From positions 1 through 64,000 of the forward strand of contig CALVEH010000006.1 in the NCBI GenBank assembly GCA_944326545.1: a stretch of DNA of 64,000 nt. The letters are read 5' to 3'. Positions 62,976 through 64,000 of this stretch are shown in pieces. The position numbers were made by a program, and so were the translations under genes. Under the pieces are notes generated by a model, which did not search any database, was not told the DNA's origin, and worked only from the letters and a program-made list of their open reading frames with translations. The stretch is from Candidatus Gastranaerophilales bacterium. GTDB lineage: Bacteria; Cyanobacteriota; Vampirovibrionia; Gastranaerophilales; Gastranaerophilaceae. Each line of letters opens with the position of its first letter. Position 1 is the stretch's first letter.

Positions 62976-63665
62976 TTAGATTTTATTTGAGTAATTTATT
63001 TCAGAAAGCAGCTTTTTGGCTGGATAGTATCCGTATCCCTTTTCAATGCTTGTTTCTAAAGCTTTTTTAGCGTTGTTTATGTCTTTTTTGCTTAAGTAGC
63101 ATTTTGCCAGTAAAAAATGTATTTCAGGGTCAACATAACAAACATCTTTTGCTTTTTTAAGAAACAATTCGGCTAATTCAAAATATTTATTGTTTACAAA
63201 TACTCTTCCTATAAATTTGTAGCTTTCTTGGTTGTTTTGAGCAAGAATATGCGCACCATTAACTATATTTTCGCAATATGAGATAAGATTTGCTTTAAGT
63301 AATGCATCAAGATCTACTTCTAAAAATGCTCTTATTTGAAAAAAAGTTGGTGTATGTATTACATACAAATTAATGAATTCAAGTAATGATTTTCCCCATA
63401 GAGTTGCCGGAGTTTCTTCTTGAATGTTATTCCAGACTTTCTTTGTTATGTCTATATTTCCCATTAATAATTGACATCTGCCGTACTCAAATTGCATATT
63501 CAAATCCGAATATATAGCCGATGCAGCTTGATAGTTTTTTTCTTCAATATATATTCTTGCAAGAATTTCTTTTTCTTTTGGGTTGTTTGAATATAATAAC
63601 AAATGTTTTAGCGAGTTATAGTCTTTATCTTTATAAAATTTTGTTAAAAGCTCTAGGTTATTCAT
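62976..63665 (-). CDS. TPR-like helical repeat protein
   Basis: A 229-residue soluble protein of short helical pairs such as KEKEILARIYIEEKNYQAAS (about 33-52) and DPEIHFLLAKCYLSKKDINN (about 180-200), consistent with TPR or Sel1-like repeats. It starts three bases after the csrA stop, so it shares that transcript and may be linked to motility control. There is no enzymatic signature. A weak hairpin lies at 62941-62956 after the stop. Confidence 0.72.
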   Translation of the reverse strand: MNNLELLTKFYKDKDYNSLKHLLLYSNNPKEKEILARIYIEEKNYQAASAIYSDLNMQFEYGRCQLLMGNIDITKKVWNNIQEETPATLWGKSLLEFINLYVIHTPTFFQIRAFLEVDLDALLKANLISYCENIVNGAHILAQNNQESYKFIGRVFVNNKYFELAELFLKKAKDVCYVDPEIHFLLAKCYLSKKDINNAKKALETSIEKGYGYYPAKKLLSEINYSNKI

Positions 63666-63667
63666 CT

Positions 63668-63952
63668 TTAGTGAGTAAGTTTATTAGTAATTTTTGAAAA
63701 ACTATCATTTTTAAAGCTTTGATTTTTTTTATTGAGCAACTCTTGTAACATATCCACAGAATTTTGGGTTACATCTTTGCTTGTTATATTGCTATTTTTT
63801 ATTTCTTTATACAACTCTTCACGATAGACTGTGACATTTTTAGGAGCATTCACGCCTATTCTTACTGTATTTTGATTTGTATCTAAAACTATTATTTCTA
63901 TATCATCATTTAATATTATTTTTTCGCCAACTTTTCTTGCTAATACTAGCAT
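63668..63952 (-). CDS. csrA: Carbon storage/translation regulator CsrA
   Basis: RNA-binding dimer that represses translation at GGA sites, in flagellated bacteria often of flagellin mRNA. The start MLVLARKVGEKIILNDDIEI and the following VRIGVNAPKNVTVYREELYK are canonical, including the RNA-contact residues near L4 and R43-R44-equivalent positions. At 94 residues it is longer than usual (60-75), with a Lys/Asn/Ser-rich tail of about 35. GGAG precedes the ATG. It is the first gene of a pair with the 62976 protein. Confidence 0.95.
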   Translation of the reverse strand: MLVLARKVGEKIILNDDIEIIVLDTNQNTVRIGVNAPKNVTVYREELYKEIKNSNITSKDVTQNSVDMLQELLNKKNQSFKNDSFSKITNKLTH

Positions 63953-64000
63953 TTAATTCTCCAATCCCTTTATTAGGTTATTCTTTTTCTTTAAATAATG

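Noticed and set aside
1-64000. tRNA and rRNA genes
   Set aside because: I looked for T-arm (GTTCGA/GTTCAA) and acceptor-stem patterns in the gaps between genes and saw none; a covariance search with tRNAscan-SE would settle it.

Overview
The window is AT-rich DNA from a flagellated bacterium with an outer membrane. The evidence is fliD, fliS, a FliT-like gene, csrA and a Maf-type glycosyltransferase for flagella, and bamA with a TonB/ExbB/ExbD set plus an autotransporter barrel for the envelope. TGA is used as a stop. The extreme AT content, the many tetratricopeptide (TPR) proteins, the YkgJ-type cysteine-cluster proteins and the small lineage-specific genes fit the non-photosynthetic cyanobacterial sister lineage Gastranaerophilales/Melainabacteria. 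That assignment is inference, not proof. I saw no phage, transposase, CRISPR array, rRNA or tRNA; the window reads as chromosomal core interleaved with lineage-specific genes.

Layout. 1-9.5 kb: the end of an autotransporter-like surface protein, a duplicated structured intergenic element, uvrB, a membrane protein, a TPR/YkgJ pair, folP, and two paralogous proteins with Ca-binding-type loops. 9.5-20 kb: bifunctional rel, a DUF167 gene with secG, a LysM/glucosaminidase, yqeG-trhP, rpsU, a uridine-kinase-like protein, rlmN and a helical protein. 20-27.5 kb: a Maf/DUF115 glycosyltransferase with dtd; a zinc-ribbon protein with a Gly/Tyr/Gln/Arg-rich repeat joined to rimM-trmD; a REC-STAS-like regulator; rpiB; and a kinase resembling animal phosphomevalonate kinase. 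27.5-36.3 kb: one minus-strand string of nine genes (XRE regulator, cobO, two unknowns, fliS, FliT-like, CDF transporter, adenylate cyclase, recG) behind a strong promoter that overlaps a perfect dyad. 36.3-43.7 kb: a folate cyclo-ligase, two unknowns, a 979-residue EF-hand/repeat protein behind a sigma-28-like promoter, a YkgJ protein and a large TPR protein.

43.7-49.5 kb: an envelope cluster, bamA - glycine-zipper protein - tonB - exbB - exbD - exbD, whose first gene appears to lack a normal start codon for its signal peptide. 49.7-55.4 kb: fliD, recR-ybaB, a single-pass membrane protein, clpP, an unknown, a zinc-ribbon protein, and two tiny minus-strand genes (53 and 48 codons) not reported by length-limited gene finding. 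55.5-64 kb: grpE-dnaJ, a beta-propeller-like exported protein, an O-methyltransferase, a membrane endonuclease/phosphatase-fold protein, clpC, a repeat protein and csrA.

The observations I would check first are the two-peptide locus at 55008-55363, the short N-terminal aromatic motif shared by three unrelated cytosolic-looking proteins, the promoter-proximal motif shared by the genes at 4408 and 20099, the sigma-28-like site in front of the 979-residue repeat protein, and the non-AUG start of bamA.
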